Translations under genes and position numbers: made by a program
Shown: in pieces, positions 14,617 to 14,642 of the stretch
Layout of the letters: each line of letters begins with the position of its first letter
Numbering within the stretch: position 1 is the first letter of the stretch
Assembly (NCBI GenBank): GCA_002496845.1
Contig: DALQ01000078.1
Location: 1 to 14,642 of the forward strand
Direction: 5' to 3'
Length of the DNA stretch: 14,642 bases
Source: Euryarchaeota archaeon UBA495
GTDB lineage: Archaea > Thermoplasmatota > Poseidoniia > Poseidoniales > Poseidoniaceae
Notes under the pieces: generated by a model
What the model saw: the letters and a program-made list of their open reading frames with translations, nothing else
What the model was told of the DNA's origin: nothing
Databases searched by the model: none

Positions 14617-14642
14617 CGCCGATTGTGGGGCTCGAACCCACG
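14617..14642 (-). tRNA. 3' part of a tRNA, probably Ser (5' part beyond the window)
   Basis: On the minus strand the T arm GTGGG-TTCGAGC-CCCAC is followed by the acceptor strand AATCGGC and discriminator G. The matching 5' strand would be GCCGATT, outside the window. G at position 73 with a GCCG start fits archaeal tRNA-Ser, though Asp also carries G73. The anticodon is not visible. No CCA is encoded. It converges on the phosphorylase gene, with seven bases between its 3' end and that gene's stop. Confidence 0.8.

Noticed and set aside
1..14642. CRISPR arrays, insertion sequences, prophage genes, poly-T terminators
   Set aside because: I looked for spaced direct repeats, transposase or integrase motifs, and T-runs after stop codons, and saw none. 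The only repeats are within-protein domain repeats that are diverged at the DNA level.

Overview
The window looks like a piece of a GC-rich (about 60 % by eye), gene-dense archaeal chromosome. The best guess is a marine Euryarchaeon related to the Marine Group II (Poseidoniales) lineage. Pointers to Archaea are a surface protein ending in a PGF-type (archaeosortase) sorting signal, a TctA-type permease encoded without TctB or TctC, large secreted proteins with acidic DxDxDG calcium repeats, tRNAs without encoded CCA, and Shine-Dalgarno sites of the GAGGTG type. The lineage is inferred from this style of gene content and was not tested by any search.

Left arm (1-3471, minus strand). Two envelope proteins lie first: a three-helix membrane protein cut off by the window edge (1-939) and a secreted beta-rich protein with a PGF-CTERM-like tail (1028-1963). 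Next come a tRNA with a CAU anticodon (2028-2101) and an HD-domain phosphohydrolase of the YdhJ/dNTPase type (2140-3471).

Right arm (3554-14609, plus strand). Six genes run head to tail with gaps of 2, 41, 32, 22 and 6 bases. They encode a membrane-anchored protein with several predicted OB-fold-like domains and calcium repeats, a TctA-family permease, a 1581-residue surface protein (six lamin-tail domains, a two-HKD phospholipase D module, calcium repeats and a C-terminal membrane anchor), a Bax inhibitor-1/YccA-type membrane protein, an isopenicillin-N-synthase-like 2-oxoglutarate/Fe(II) oxygenase, and a bacterial-type pyrimidine nucleoside (thymidine) phosphorylase. The 3' part of another tRNA, probably Ser, faces them at the right edge.

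How they may work together (inference). The most unusual gene is the lamin-tail/PLD surface protein. A PLD-type phosphodiesterase held outside the cell, an OB-fold surface protein, a permease and an intracellular nucleoside phosphorylase would fit scavenging of extracellular nucleic acid or another phosphodiester polymer. Only the domain composition and gene order support this. No CRISPR array, insertion sequence or phage gene is visible, and no intergenic gap exceeds about 90 bases.
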